From the NCBI GenBank assembly GCA_963978545.1, contig OZ021730.1, forward strand, positions 13,461,796 through 13,525,795: DNA of 64,000 nt. The letters run 5' to 3'. Positions 1-10,940 of the stretch are shown one piece after another. Numbering within the stretch: position 1 is the stretch's first letter; every line of letters begins with the position of its first letter. A model generated the notes under the pieces. That model was given only the letters and a program-made list of their open reading frames with translations, searched no databases and was not told the DNA's origin. The position numbers and the translations under genes were made by a program. The stretch is from Linyphia triangularis (taxonomy: Eukaryota; Arthropoda; Arachnida; Araneae; Linyphiidae).

Positions 1-1
1 C

Positions 2-672
2 GCTATATTTACATCAAATAGCAATCCATCCACCCCGCTAACGCTCTCGACCAACCTTCAAGCTGTTGCTGTCAGAGTCGCCATACACAATCAATTAATT
101 ACTGTGTGTTCCGTTTACCTCCCCCCAATCTTACTATCAGACAAGCAGATTTAAACAGGCTTTGTGGACAGCTTCCTCCCCCTTTTATTATAATGGGAGA
201 CTTTAATGGCCACAATCCTCTTTGGGGTAGCCCAGACATCAATAACCGTGGAAAGCAAATCGAGAAGTTAATCACAGACCAACATCTCTGTATATTTAAC
301 AATGGGCAACATACATACTTCCACGCCCCATCGAGGACTTTTCATGCCATCGATCTCGCCCTGTGTTCACCATCTCTTTTTTCTGATTGGACGTTTCTTG
401 TGGAAAATGATCCTTTCCACAGTGATCATTTTCCTGTGGTCCTAAACTACCAAGGAAGGTTAAATACTCCTGTAATCCGCCAACCCCGATTCATCATCGA
501 ACGGGCTGATTGGGACATGTTTTCTTCTATCGTTTCTCTTTCTGACGAGATGGTGGACCAGGATGACATCGATGTAGCTGTGCAATCTGTCACCAACGCC
601 ATTATTGAAGCTGCGCACCTTGCCATACCTGTGTCATCAACAACACTACCGAAACAATCCAAACCGTGGTGG
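2..672 (+). pseudogene. LINE A ORF2, endonuclease part (5' block)
   Basis: This encodes part of the exonuclease-endonuclease-phosphatase (APE) domain that nicks target DNA in LINE integration. Visible motifs are the YLPP strand, GDFNGHNPLWGS (around 196-231) and the SDHFP catalytic motif (around 421-435). It ends with the WW pair that precedes NHEC/NQNC in sister copies. Reading starts in frame 2 and changes to frame 1 near 118-127, where one base appears to be missing relative to sisters C-E. It is cut at 672 by copy B and resumes in frame at 18024. It is closest by eye to copies C-E, not to B. Confidence 0.9.
659..672 (+). repeat. Left TSD of LINE copy B
   Basis: ccaaaccgtggtgg here is repeated at 18010-18023 with one G-to-A change. 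Base 673 is the first base of the B 5'UTR. Removing 673-18023 restores the A reading frame. Confidence 0.9.
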
Positions 673-1302
673 CCCCTAAGGGGGTTTACTTTCTATAAGT
701 AAATACGGGCTTCACAACCCCGGGGCGCCCCAGTGATCTATCCCTCCTTCTGTTTTATCTTCTCGTTTTGGTTTTGTATTTATCGTTTGACTTCTTTCTT
801 CCCTCGTTGTGGTTACCTCTTCAGAGGTGAGGGCTCCCCTTGAGAAGCTTTGTGCCGCTCTGTTGCCATCAGCTTCTCTCGGGCATTTAATCACCCACGT
901 GTTTGCCGTGCGTGGAGACCCGTGTCTCTGGAAAGGGGGATCCTGGTAGTTGAGGGACGACATACTGTCCCAATACACTACTTTGGCCCTTGCTTCAGAT
1001 AAACGGGAGGTGTACATTGGTCCCATGTACATCAATCGGCTGGTCGTCCGACTTCGTCGGCGGCTAGGGATCAAGCGTCCGGCTCGTCTGCTGGGAAACT
1101 CGTTAAGGGTGGAGACTTCTACAGGGACGAGTCGTTCGCGTATAGGTGCTGGATAACCCGGTAGTGGCATACAGTGCGCAATAGTTGAGTTCTCGTTTTT
1201 CTTTTTTCATTATTTTTGTTGCTTGCCGGTATACACTATCCCCAATATCGTGGACTCCATGGTGGGTGGGATTCTAGTGCCCGAATCTTTTAACAAACTC
1301 TT
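673..1302 (+). promoter_or_regulatory. 5'UTR / presumed internal promoter of LINE B
   Basis: About 630 bp starting with the palindrome-like cccctaaggggg, then a short hairpin (TTTACTT / AAGTAAA), then ACGGGCTT. By eye it is nearly identical to the 5'UTRs of C (2579-3211) and D (10308-10940). A block near 896-920 containing cacgtgtttgccgtgcgtgg is also kept in the otherwise different 5'UTR of E. Full-length LINEs usually carry an internal promoter here; that role is inferred. Confidence 0.75.
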
Positions 1303-2445
1303 ATGAAAACTACAGCTTCTCTTTCTTCTCCTCCTAGTGAGGAGCAACATTGTCCTGACTCTGTGCAACAAATTCTTGCAAAATTCTTCATTGTCCATCG
1401 CCAGGAGGGCTCCTTTGAGAAGGTCTCTCCATTTCTTATTGAGAAGACTCTAAAATCGTTGGTTGGTGATACGGCTTCAGTTAAAAAACTGAGGTCCGGG
1501 GATTTACTTGTTGAAGTTCGCAACCATCAGCAAGCGAAGAACATTTTAAAAATTGAAAATTTCGGTTCACTCCCGGTTACTGTGAAGGAACATGGTTCCC
1601 TTAACAAATCTCGTGGTGTTGTGTCTGAATCAGACTTATACCATACAGCGGAGGACGAGATACTTGATCATCTTCGTGATCAGCATGTTTCAGCCGTCCA
1701 CCGCATTACAATACGCCGAGATGGGAACATAATACCTACTAAACATCTAATTGTCACTTTTGATTTACCCACTTTGCCGTCTCATGTGAAGGCGGGGTAC
1801 CTGAATTGCCATGTCCGTCCGTATATTCCGAACCCACTTCGCTGTTTCAAGTGCCAGAAATTTGGCCACTCTCAAACAGCGTGTCGTGGGGAAACGGAAA
1901 CATGCGCGCGTTGTGCAGGTACTGGACATGACAGTGCTAATTGCAAAGCACCCGAGAAGTGTGTCAATTGCAATGGCACGCATCCGTCATACTCTCGATC
2001 ATGTCCACAGTGGGTAAAGGAAAAAGAAATCCAGACCGTGCGTGTGAACCAGAATTTATCCTACTTTGATGCTAGGAGAGTAGTTGATTCTAGGACCCCT
2101 AAAACTGGTGTTGCTTATGCTGATGTTTGTAAAAAAACTTTCAGCAGTAAAAGCACCCAAACGGAAACCCCTGTATCACCTCTTGTTAAGTTGCCTCAAA
2201 AGTCATCTGTAGAGGTAACAAAACGACCAACGATTGTTAAAAAATCCTTAGCTAAATCAAAAGCTTTACAAACAATGAAATTAAAATCTGCCAAAGGAGG
2301 ACTTTCTCGAGAGAGGCCCTCTAACCCTTTCAACATTCTTCGTTCTTTTAAGGATTCGGATGTGGTGAAACTTCACCCATCTGATGAGGACGAAGACATC
2401 ACTGAAGAATCCGACACTCTTTTAAAATTTTCACTTAATAGTTAA
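1303..2445 (+). CDS. LINE B ORF1, nucleic-acid-binding zinc-knuckle protein
   Basis: An intact 380-residue ORF starting at a true ATG and ending in TAATG, where the stop overlaps the ORF2 start by one base. An N-terminal region of about 150 residues (KKLRSGDLLVEV...) is shared with ORF1 of C-E and resembles the RNA-binding fold common in such proteins. Three zinc knuckles follow at about residues 180-230: CFKCQKFGH...C, CARCAGTGH...C and CVNCNGTHPS...C. The C-terminus is basic, then acidic. ORF1 proteins of this kind coat the LINE RNA in the particle that carries it to DNA. It lacks the CCCGACGGGAGG-encoded start shared by C, D and E, so it belongs to a separate subfamily. Confidence 0.9.
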   Translation: MKTTASLSSPPSEEQHCPDSVQQILAKFFIVHRQEGSFEKVSPFLIEKTLKSLVGDTASVKKLRSGDLLVEVRNHQQAKNILKIENFGSLPVTVKEHGSLNKSRGVVSESDLYHTAEDEILDHLRDQHVSAVHRITIRRDGNIIPTKHLIVTFDLPTLPSHVKAGYLNCHVRPYIPNPLRCFKCQKFGHSQTACRGETETCARCAGTGHDSANCKAPEKCVNCNGTHPSYSRSCPQWVKEKEIQTVRVNQNLSYFDARRVVDSRTPKTGVAYADVCKKTFSSKSTQTETPVSPLVKLPQKSSVEVTKRPTIVKKSLAKSKALQTMKLKSAKGGLSRERPSNPFNILRSFKDSDVVKLHPSDEDEDITEESDTLLKFSLNS

Positions 2446-2578
2446 TGGCTTCTTTTGTTTCTTGGAATTGTCGCGGTTTTAGGTCTAGGAAGGATGATGT
2501 GAAAAACATAATTTCACTTTATCATCCAGCATGTTTGGCACTTCAAGAAACTTTCTTGAAGGATTCTTGTACATCTAA
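2445..2578 (+). pseudogene. LINE B ORF2, first segment (start of endonuclease)
   Basis: It begins with ATG at 2445, overlapping the ORF1 stop, and encodes the APE N-terminal motifs SWNCRGF and LQETF. After 134 bases it is interrupted by copy C. The sequence tcttgtacatctaa (2565-2578) recurs at 8430-8443, and coding resumes at 8444 in the same codon. Together with 8444-10307 and 16140-17822, the segments total 3681 nt, exactly 1227 codons including the stop, with no internal stop seen. Confidence 0.92.
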
Positions 2579-3211
2579 CCCCTCAGGGGGTTTACTTTCT
2601 ATAAGTAAATACGGGCTTCACAACCCCGGGGCGCCCCAGTGATCTATCCCTCCTTCTGTTTTATCTTCTCGTTTTGGTTTTGTATTTATCTTTTGACTTC
2701 TTTCTTCCCTCGTTGTGGTTACCTCTTCAGAGGTGAGGGCTCCCCTTGAGAAGCTTTGTGCCGCTCTGTTGCCATCAGCTTCTCTCGGGCATTTAATCAC
2801 CCACGTGTTTGCCGTGCGTGGAGACCCGTGTCCCTGGAAAGAGGGATCCTGGTAGTTGAGGGGCGACATACTGTCCCAATACACTACTTTGGCCCTTGCT
2901 TCAGATAAACGGGAGGTGCACATTGGTCCCGTGTGTATCAATCGGCTGGTCGTTCGACTTCGTCGGCGGCTAGGGATCAAGCGTCCGGCTCATCTGCTGG
3001 GAACCTCGTTAAGGGTGGAGGCTTCTACAGGGATGAGCCGTTCGCGTATAGGCACTGGATAACCTGTTAGTGACATACCGTGCGTAACTGTTTAGTTACG
3101 ATTTTCTTTCTTTTCATTATTTTAGTTGCTTGCCGGTGTGCACTAACCCCGAGATCGCGGACTCCACGGTGGGTGGGACTTTAGTGCCCGAATAAAAATA
3201 AACTAAAACAT
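2579..3211 (+). promoter_or_regulatory. 5'UTR of LINE C
   Basis: It begins cccctcaggggg, followed by the TTTACTT/AAGTAAA hairpin and ACGGGCTT. It is nearly identical by eye to 673-1302, and ends with a gtgcccgaataaaaa stretch just before the ORF1 ATG. The minus-strand open frames across this region are by-products, since they recur only because the UTR recurs. Confidence 0.75.
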
Positions 3212-4621
3212 ATGGAAACTTTATCTTTTTCTTCAGGCCCGACGGGAGGCCAAAATCCCCAAAACCTACAGTTGAAACGAACAATAGACAATGATGAAAA
3301 TACGGTACCTAAGAAACAAGCTCCTCCACTCAATAACTTGCTCCATGGAAATCAAAATCAACTAACCAACCAACCTCCTCTCAATAATCCATCTTTCTTA
3401 ATAGTTATTTCTGAGTCCGGTGAATTGGGAAAAATGTCCCCTTTTTTTATACAAAAGGGCCTTAAAGGTATCTGTGGGAACGAACCCCAAAGCATTAGGA
3501 AGTTAAAATCGGGCGACTTTCTTGTTCAAACTAAAGACTCCAGGCAATCTCAATATCTATTAGCAGCATCGACAATGGGAAACATCAAAATCAATGTAAC
3601 CCCTCATAAAGGACTCAATTCCAGTCAAGGCGTCATTTCGGAATCGGATCTTCAACACGTTGAAGATTCCGAAATCCTAAGGGAACTTTCTTCCCAAGGG
3701 GTTACAAATGTACGCCGAATCACCATCAAAAGGGATAACAACATACTAAAGACAAAACATATAATACTAACGTTTGACTCCCCTAAATTACCCAGTAAAA
3801 TTACAGCAGGCTACCTAAGTTGTCCTGTAAGACCGTTTATCCCTAACCCATTGCGATGCTTTAAATGTCAAAAGTTCGGGCATTCAAAAATTACATGCAG
3901 CAGTGATCACGAAGTTTGCGCAGTGTGTGGCAGCACTGAACATCAAAGCGAAGGCTGCAAAGCTGAGCCCACCTGCGTAAACTGCTCTGGAAATCATCCA
4001 TCCTTTTCCAGAACGTGCAAAGAATACTTAAAAGAAAAGACAATTCAAGAAATAAAAACCAACAGTAACATCTCGTATCCGGAAGCCCGAACTATATATG
4101 TAAATACAATAGAAAATTCTATGGCTAAAACAATATCTAAAGCAATTGCCTCCAAACCAAACCAAGTAAAGTCTATGGCCACTCAAACAGATATCCACAT
4201 CCCGAAAACCCAAATGTCACCCGAACAACTTCTTAAGTGCTTTTCTTTACCCGCCAAACACAGTACCCTTTCGTCCCAAACAAACCCTATTCCCGGTACT
4301 TCAAGATCAATAGAAAACCCACCCAAAACTTTTGTCAAACCCAAAAAAAATAAGAAACTACCAGAAATGAAGCTTTCAAATAAACCTGGAGAAATTCTAA
4401 AAAATAAAGTGCAATCCAAAATCCAATATAATACACAACGAAAAACTAAAACAAAGGGAGAGAAATCAGTGTCATCGGGACCATCAACTGATGACGAAAC
4501 TGATGTCATCTCGGGTCTTGACCCAGGTGACATGGAGGTCGACCCAGGCCTCGAGACCCCTAAACTTCTTCAACCAAGAAGCAGGTCACTAGACCGGCGG
4601 ATCGCTAATCTTTCCAAGTAA
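3212..4621 (+). CDS. LINE C ORF1, zinc-knuckle protein
   Basis: An intact 469-residue ORF from a true ATG. The first codons include the SPTGG-type start (nt cccgacgggaggcc) shared with D and E. The middle region (GKMSPFFIQKG...KLKSGDFLVQT) is shared by all ORF1s here and is followed by PIPNPLRCFKCQKFGH and three knuckles at roughly residues 210-275: CFKCQKFGH, CAVCGSTEH, CVNCSGNHPSFSRTC. A long basic, Lys/Ser/Thr-rich tail and an acidic patch follow. It ends 8 nt before the ORF2 ATG, so re-initiation after termination is plausible. Confidence 0.9.
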   Translation: METLSFSSGPTGGQNPQNLQLKRTIDNDENTVPKKQAPPLNNLLHGNQNQLTNQPPLNNPSFLIVISESGELGKMSPFFIQKGLKGICGNEPQSIRKLKSGDFLVQTKDSRQSQYLLAASTMGNIKINVTPHKGLNSSQGVISESDLQHVEDSEILRELSSQGVTNVRRITIKRDNNILKTKHIILTFDSPKLPSKITAGYLSCPVRPFIPNPLRCFKCQKFGHSKITCSSDHEVCAVCGSTEHQSEGCKAEPTCVNCSGNHPSFSRTCKEYLKEKTIQEIKTNSNISYPEARTIYVNTIENSMAKTISKAIASKPNQVKSMATQTDIHIPKTQMSPEQLLKCFSLPAKHSTLSSQTNPIPGTSRSIENPPKTFVKPKKNKKLPEMKLSNKPGEILKNKVQSKIQYNTQRKTKTKGEKSVSSGPSTDDETDVISGLDPGDMEVDPGLETPKLLQPRSRSLDRRIANLSK

Positions 4622-4629
4622 CATTCAAT

Positions 4630-7600
4630 ATGTTTTCTTGGAATTGTCGCGGTTTCCACCACAATTCGGTAGATATAAAACATCTCGTAGATTTACACAA
4701 ACCTGTTTGTTTCTGTTTGCAAGAGACTCTCTTGAAGCCTTTTCAGAGCTCTCTTGTTAGGGGGTATAGTCCCCTACGTAAGGACTATATCAGCGGCGAC
4801 CGAGCTAGCGGTGGTGTTGCTATATTTACATGTAATAGCAATCCATCCACCCCGCTATCGCTATCTACCAACTTACAAGCTGTTGCCGTTAGAGTCGCTG
4901 TGAAAAATATATTAGTAACAGTTTGCTCAATCTATCTCCCCCCTAATCGTAACATCCGACAATCAGAATTAGACAGGCTTTGTGACCAGCTTCCACCCCC
5001 TATTATTTTAATGGGGGATTTCAATGGCCACAGTCCTCTTTGGGGTAGCCCAGATGTAAATCAACGTGGAAGACAAGTCGAAAAAATGATAGATGACCAA
5101 AATCTGTGTCTTCTAAATAATGGGCAACATACACACTTCCACACCCCGTCGAGGACGTTTCACGCCATCGATCTTGTCTTGTGTTCTCCATCTCTCCTAC
5201 ATCTATGGTCGTTTCATGTCGGACGGGATCTCTTCCACAGTGATCACTTCCCCGTCCGTCTGGAGATGCTAGGAGTTGGTGCTGTTCCCTCTGTTCGCGC
5301 TCCTCGTTTTATATTTGAATCAGCAGATTGGGAACAGTTTTCTTCCCTCGTCGATATCTCTGACAAGATGGTGAACCAAGACGATATCGATGAAGCGGTA
5401 AATTCTATCACCCGTGCCATATTGGAAGCTGCTCGTTTTTCCATTCCTATAACATCTACAAATCTACCGAAAATTCCGAAACCATGGTGGAATCACGACT
5501 GTAAAAATGCACATAAAAAGCGGAGGAAGGCTTGGGGCATTTTTCGCCGATGTCCCACTGAAGCCAACCTCATCGCCTTAAAATGTGCCCGAGCTGAAGC
5601 TCGTAGGATCCGCCGGCGTAGCCAGAAGGACACTTGGATGCGTTATGTCAGCACTATAACATCGGATACCTCTTCTAAAAGAGTCTGGAACAAAGTAAAT
5701 AAAATCAAGGGCCAATACCCAAGACACTATTTCTGTCTTGGAAACAGATCTGGGTATTGTTTCAGACCCTAAAGGTATTGCTGATACTCTGGCTGACTCG
5801 TTCGCAAAAGTATCCAGCAACTCGAATTACAAAGAGCCTTTCGCCTCTATCAAGCGCAAAGCTGAGAAAACTAAACTAAATTTTACATCTACCGAGTTGG
5901 AAGACTATAATGCTGATTTCACCATGGCTGAGTTAATGCGAGCTCTTTCCAATACTCGCGGCTCAGCTGTTGGTCATGATGAAATCCATTATAGTATGCT
6001 GAAACATCTCCAGCCTCTCCAACTCAAGTTCCTTCTCAAGCTATATAATAGAATCTGGCGGGAAAACAAATTTCCGTCAGCATGGCAACGCGCTCTTGTA
6101 ATTCCGATTGTCAAGCCAGAAAAAGACGCTAAGAGTCCTTCCAGCTACAGACCAATAGCATTAACTAGTTGCTTATGCAAACTATTAGAAAAATTAGTCA
6201 ATGCTCGTCTGCTTTTTTATTTGGAACACAACAATTGTCTCTCTCGGTTTCAAAGTGGTTTCCGTCGTGGGCGAAGTACACTTGACAACCTGCTCCTCCT
6301 TGAAACAGCCATTCGGGAGGCATTTGTTAAGCGGAACCATTTGGTGTCTGTATTTTTCGACATGGAGAAAGCCTATGACCGTACTTGGAGATATGGTATC
6401 CTCAGAGACCTTTATAATTTAGGTCTCAGAGGAAATTTACCACTCTTCATTGAGAATTTCCTTTCTCGTAGAGTCTTCCAAGTACGCGTCAACTCCATCT
6501 TATCAGATGAATATATTCAAGAGCAAGGCGTTCGTTCCCCAGGGAAGTGTATTGAGTTGTGCACTGTTTATTATAAAAGTCAACGGCATTATGACCTGCC
6601 TTCCACCTGCAGTGTCTGGTTCGCTTTTTGTCGACGACTTCCAGATAACGTGCGCCTCAATTAATATGTCTCATATCGAAAGACAAATTGAACTTACCTT
6701 CAGAAGGATTACAGGCTGGGCCAATCAAAATGGATTTGTATTCAATGCACAGAAGACCGTGGCCATGCACTTTTGCAGGAAGCGTGAGCTTCATAACGAC
6801 CCCGAGCTTTTCTTAAATGGGTCTCAGATACCTATAGTATCAGAAACTAAATTCCTCGGGATCATTTTTGACTCGAAGCTCACTTTCCTGCCTCATTTGA
6901 AACATCTAAGACTAAAGTGCACTAAAGCTCTGAATCTTCTGAAGGTGCTTTCTAACACTTCCTGGTGTGCTGATACCACCTCCATGTTGAGAATATACAG
7001 ATGCCTAATTCGTTCTAAACTTAACTATGGTTCTGTGGTGTACGGATCCGCCAGAAAATCGGCGTTGATGCTCCTTGACCCTGTTCACCACCAAGGTGTC
7101 AGAATCGCATCAGGAGCCTTCCGTACATCACCAATTCCAAGTGTACTTAATGTATGTTTAGAGCGACCTTTGAAACTGAGACGAGACAAGCTTTCTTTAA
7201 AATTTTATTTTAAAATTAAAAATAACACACGACATCCTCTCTCGCACAATATTTATAACTCATCTCATTCTAGACTTTTTAATGCACGCCCATCTTGCAT
7301 CCCAACATTTTCTCTACGAATTCCCTCGATTCTTACATTTCATCATCTTGATAATTTCAGGATTCGTCCTATCACATTCACTCCACCACCCTGGCATCCT
7401 CATAACATCAAAGTTTTAACAATCTTTAATAATTTTAAAAAGTCTGAAACACCAGATATAGTTTTTACTCATCTATTTTACTATCACAGACATAACTTCT
7501 CTAATTTTAAAGCAATCTATACGGATGGGTCGAAGTGCCCGGGACATGTCGGAGCAGCTGCAGTTCACGACAATGTCATCATGTCACGAGAACTGCACCA

Positions 7601-8309
7601 AAGCTGCTCCGTCTTTTCAGCTGAATCCCTGGCGATTCTCATGGCCTTGCAATACATCCTACAGCAAGAGCACGGCCAGTGGATTATTTACACAGACTCG
7701 AAGAGCTGTTTGGATGCTCTGAATAATCCACTGAGCCAAACCCATCCTTTCATTTTAGATATTTTAGCGATTCATACAACACTTTTAGAGAGATGTTTTA
7801 ATGTTCTTTTTTGTTGGGTACCGGGTCATGTGGGGATCATGGGTAATGAACGCGCAGATTCTGTTGCACGATCAGCAAGTGGACCTAGGAGCACTTGGCT
7901 CTGCCCTGACGACGCAAATAAAGCTTGTGACACTGCTCTGTCTCTCACTTGGCAGGCCATGTGGGATGCACAGACAGCTAACAAGCTGCGTTCGTTTCAG
8001 CCCTTAGTTTCCGGATTCGCGCCTATCCAGCAATCCCGGAAAAGGGAAGTGCTCCTGACTCGTTTAAGAATAGGCCACACTCGTTTTACCCATGTGCATC
8101 TTCTGCTGGCAGAAGATGCCCCCACATGCAATTCCTGCGGTGTTTCTTTTACTGTTGTCCATATTTTGTCAGACTGTCCAACTTTTAATTCCATACGACT
8201 TCGTCTTTTTAACTCAGCTCACCCATCCTTATCTACACTTTTAAATTCACCTCCTCATCATAATCTTTTTAAGTTTTTATTAGATATTGGGTTTTATCAT
8301 CTTATCTAA
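4630..8309 (+). pseudogene. LINE C ORF2 (endonuclease-RT-RNase H), two frameshifts
   Basis: It starts with a true ATG (MFSWNCRGF). Domains in order: APE endonuclease (LQET, GDFNGHSPLWGS, SDHFPV); reverse transcriptase (YRPIALTSC, FQSGFRRGRSTLDN, FFDMEKAYDRTW, FVDDFQ at the active site); RNase H (IYTDGSK, AESLAIL, YTDSKSCLDAL, GNERAD); and a C-terminal CNSCG zinc-type segment. The frame passes from 1 to 2 near 5730-5745, consistent with a net 2-nt loss. It passes from 2 to 0 at 6530-6537, where GTTC is duplicated inside the sequence for GVPQGSVLS. Either lesion would stop production of a full protein. Confidence 0.93.
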
Positions 8310-8376
8310 AAATTTTTACTTTTTAAAATTGTTTTCACTTTTAATCTTTTAACTGGTTGACTTCTATAAAATTTTC

Positions 8377-8409
8377 GGCGCAGTTTGGCCCTAGTGTTGC
8401 CCTTGCGCC
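8377..8409 (+). other. 3'-end hairpin of LINE C
   Basis: Outer stem GGCGCA/TGCGCC and inner stem GGC/GCC around a 9-nt loop ending GTGTT. A short CAACCAA tail and the TSD follow. This is the likely reverse-transcriptase recognition element. Confidence 0.7.
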
Positions 8410-8443
8410 AGGAAACAAAATTCAACCAATCTTGTACATCTAA

Positions 8444-10307
8444 GATCCGTAGGTATAGTTGCATTAGGAAAGATGTTGCCCGTGGTAGTGCAGTGTCTGC
8501 AGGAGTATGTCTCTTTATTTCTCATGATTACCCCAGCACTGTACTCACACTACGCACATCTCTACAGGCTGTGGCTGCGAGACTTCATATACAGTCCCTT
8601 CTCACAGTCTGTTGCTTATACTTACCGCCACATGCTATCATCCGTCAAGAGGAGCTGAATGATTTGATAGACCAGCTTCCAGCGCCTTTTTTATTGCTCG
8701 GTGACTTTAATGGTCACAGTACTCTGTGGGGCAATGATAATACGAATCCTCGTGGGAGACAGATTGAAAAGTTGTTATCTGATCACTGTCTCTGTCTCCT
8801 GAATAATGAGGAGAAGACCTATTTTCATGAACCCACTAGAACATTCCATTCACTTGACTTAGCCATTTGTTCCCCTATACTTTTGCCATACTTGAATTTT
8901 GCTGTTGGAAGTGATCTACATAACAGTGATCACTTCCCTATTCTCATTTCCCATAATGGTAGAAGTAGTGTGAACAGCCGTCTACCTACATACAAATACC
9001 TCAGGGCGAATTGGGATAAATATACTGAGTTGGCTGTTATAACAGGAACAATGGTGGACAGTCAGGATGTTGATACTGCTGTCCAAAATGTCACTGAAGC
9101 AATTTTAAATGCTGCTGACTCCTCGATTCCTAAGACATCACCTAGAACACTGCGGCACTGTAAATCATACTGGAATGCAGATTGTCAGTCTGCATACAAG
9201 AAACAAAGGAAGCTTTGGGGTATCTTCCGCAGATACCCAACTACAGGAAACCTTATCGCCTTTAAAAAGGCTAAGGCATTTGCTCGTAGAGTTAGACGTC
9301 AGAGTCAAAAGGATTCTTGGATAAGTTATGTCTCTTCAATTACATCTAAAACATCAAGCAAGCAGTTGTGGAAGAAGGTTAGAGCAGCCAACGGTTTGTA
9401 TCCGGAATATTCTTTCCCGATACTTCAAACCGGAGCTGCTGTGTTCTCATCCCCTGAGGATATTGCTAACCTTATCGGTGAAACTTTTGAAAGTGTATCC
9501 AGTTCCGATTCTTATAGTCCTGCTTTTCTTGTGACTAAGAATCGTGCTGAACGGACTGGAATTAATTTCAAAAGCAATATTGAATATTCCTACAATTGTG
9601 ACCTTAAGATGTTCGAATTGAAGAGTGCTTTATCTAAAGCACATGACACCAGTCCAGGTCCAGATGGGATCAGTTACCAAATGCTTCGCCATTTAAGTCC
9701 AGATTCTCTTTTTAACATCCTTTTTCTCTTTAATAGAATCTGGAAGGAGAACATCTTTCCTACCTTGTGGCGGGAAGCTACTGTAATCCCCATTCTGAAA
9801 CCTGGAAAGGATCCTAAGGATCCTCTAAACTATCGACCGATAGCCTTAACGAGCTGCCTTTGTAAGACCTTTGAACGTATTGTAAACGGCCGACTCTCTT
9901 ACATGTTAGAAAAAGATAAATGCATTTCACCTTTCCAGAGTGGGTTCCGACGAGGACGGTCCACTCTTGATAACATCGTGAAACTAGAAACAGATGTTCG
10001 TAATGCCTTTGTGCAGAGGAATCATCTAGTTTCAATCTTTTTCGACATTGAGAAGGCGTATGATCATACGTGGCGATATGGTATCCTGCAAACTCTATTT
10101 AATTTTGGTTTTAGGGGTAATCTGCCCCTTTTTATTCAAATTTTTTTATCATCTCGTGTTTTTAGAGTTCGTATTGGAGCTTCATTTTCAAATTATTTTA
10201 ACCAATCTGAGGGAGTTCCTCAAGGTTGTGTTTTAAGTGTCACCCTTTTTAATCTTCATATCAGCAACATCATTCATGTCCTTTCACCCTTTGTTCATGG
10301 AACTTTG
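8444..10307 (+). pseudogene. LINE B ORF2, middle segment (endonuclease to RT)
   Basis: It continues B ORF2 after copy C with no frame loss. It contains the rest of the APE domain (GDFNGHSTLWGN, SDHFPI) and most of the RT palm: YRPIALTSCLCKTFERIVNGRL, FQSGFRRGRSTLDN, FFDIEKAYDHTW and EGVPQGCVLS. It stops at HGTL, immediately before the YVDD catalytic box, where copy D inserted. The remaining codons start at 16140. Residues differ widely from C, D and E in the variable stretches, so B is a separate lineage. Confidence 0.93.
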
Positions 10308-10940
10308 CCCCTCAGGGGGTTTACTTTCTCGAAGTAAATACGGGCTTCACAACCCCGGGGTGCCCCAGTGATCTATCCTTTCTTCTGTTTTACCTTCTTT
10401 TTGGGTTCTGTATTTATAGGTTGGTTTTCTTTCTTCCCTCGTTGTGGTTACCTCTTCAGAGGTGAGGGCTCCCCTTGAGAAGCTTTCTGCCGCTCTGTTG
10501 CTATCAGCTTCTCTCGGGGATTTAATCACCCACGTGTTTGCCGTGCGTGGAGACCCGTGTCTCTGGAAAGGGGGATCCTGGTAGTTGAGGGGCGACATAC
10601 TGTCCTAATACACTACTTTGGCCCTTGCTTCAGATAAACGGGAGGTGCACATTGGTCCCGTGTGCATCAATCGGCTGGTTGTCCGACTTCGTCGGCGGCT
10701 AGGGATCAAGCGTCCGGCTCGTCTGCTGGGAGTCTCGTTAAGGGTGGAGACTTCTACAGGGACGAGTCGGTCGCGTATAGGCACTGGATAACCTGTTAGT
10801 GACATGCCGTGCGTAACTTTTTAGTTGCGATTCTCTTTCTTTTCATTATTTTAGTTGCTTGCCGGTGTGCACTAACCCCGAGATCGCGGACTCCACGGTG
10901 GGTGGGACTCTAGTGCCCGAATAAAAAAAAAAATAAACCT
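10308..10940 (+). promoter_or_regulatory. 5'UTR of LINE D
   Basis: It begins cccctcaggggg, followed by a hairpin with the same stem as in B and C but a different loop (tctcga against tctata), then ACGGGCTT. The remainder aligns by eye with the B and C 5'UTRs and ends in an A-rich run before the ATG at 10941. Confidence 0.75.

Larger units (their letters stand above)
2579..8429 (+). mobile_element. LINE copy C, full length, inserted in B ORF2
   Basis: A 5.85 kb full-length LINE flanked by perfect 14 bp TSDs (2565-2578 and 8430-8443). Order: 5'UTR, ORF1, ORF2, short AT-rich 3'UTR, hairpin 8377-8409, short CAACCAA tail. ORF2 carries two frameshifts, so this copy should not make full ORF2 protein although it inserted later than B, whose interrupted frame is clean. 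Confidence 0.95.

Noticed and set aside
712..1170. 152-codon minus-strand open frame, and its twins at 2618-2980 and 10347-10805
   Set aside because: All lie in the LINE 5'UTR and recur only because the UTR recurs; no domain, and copies differ in length and start.
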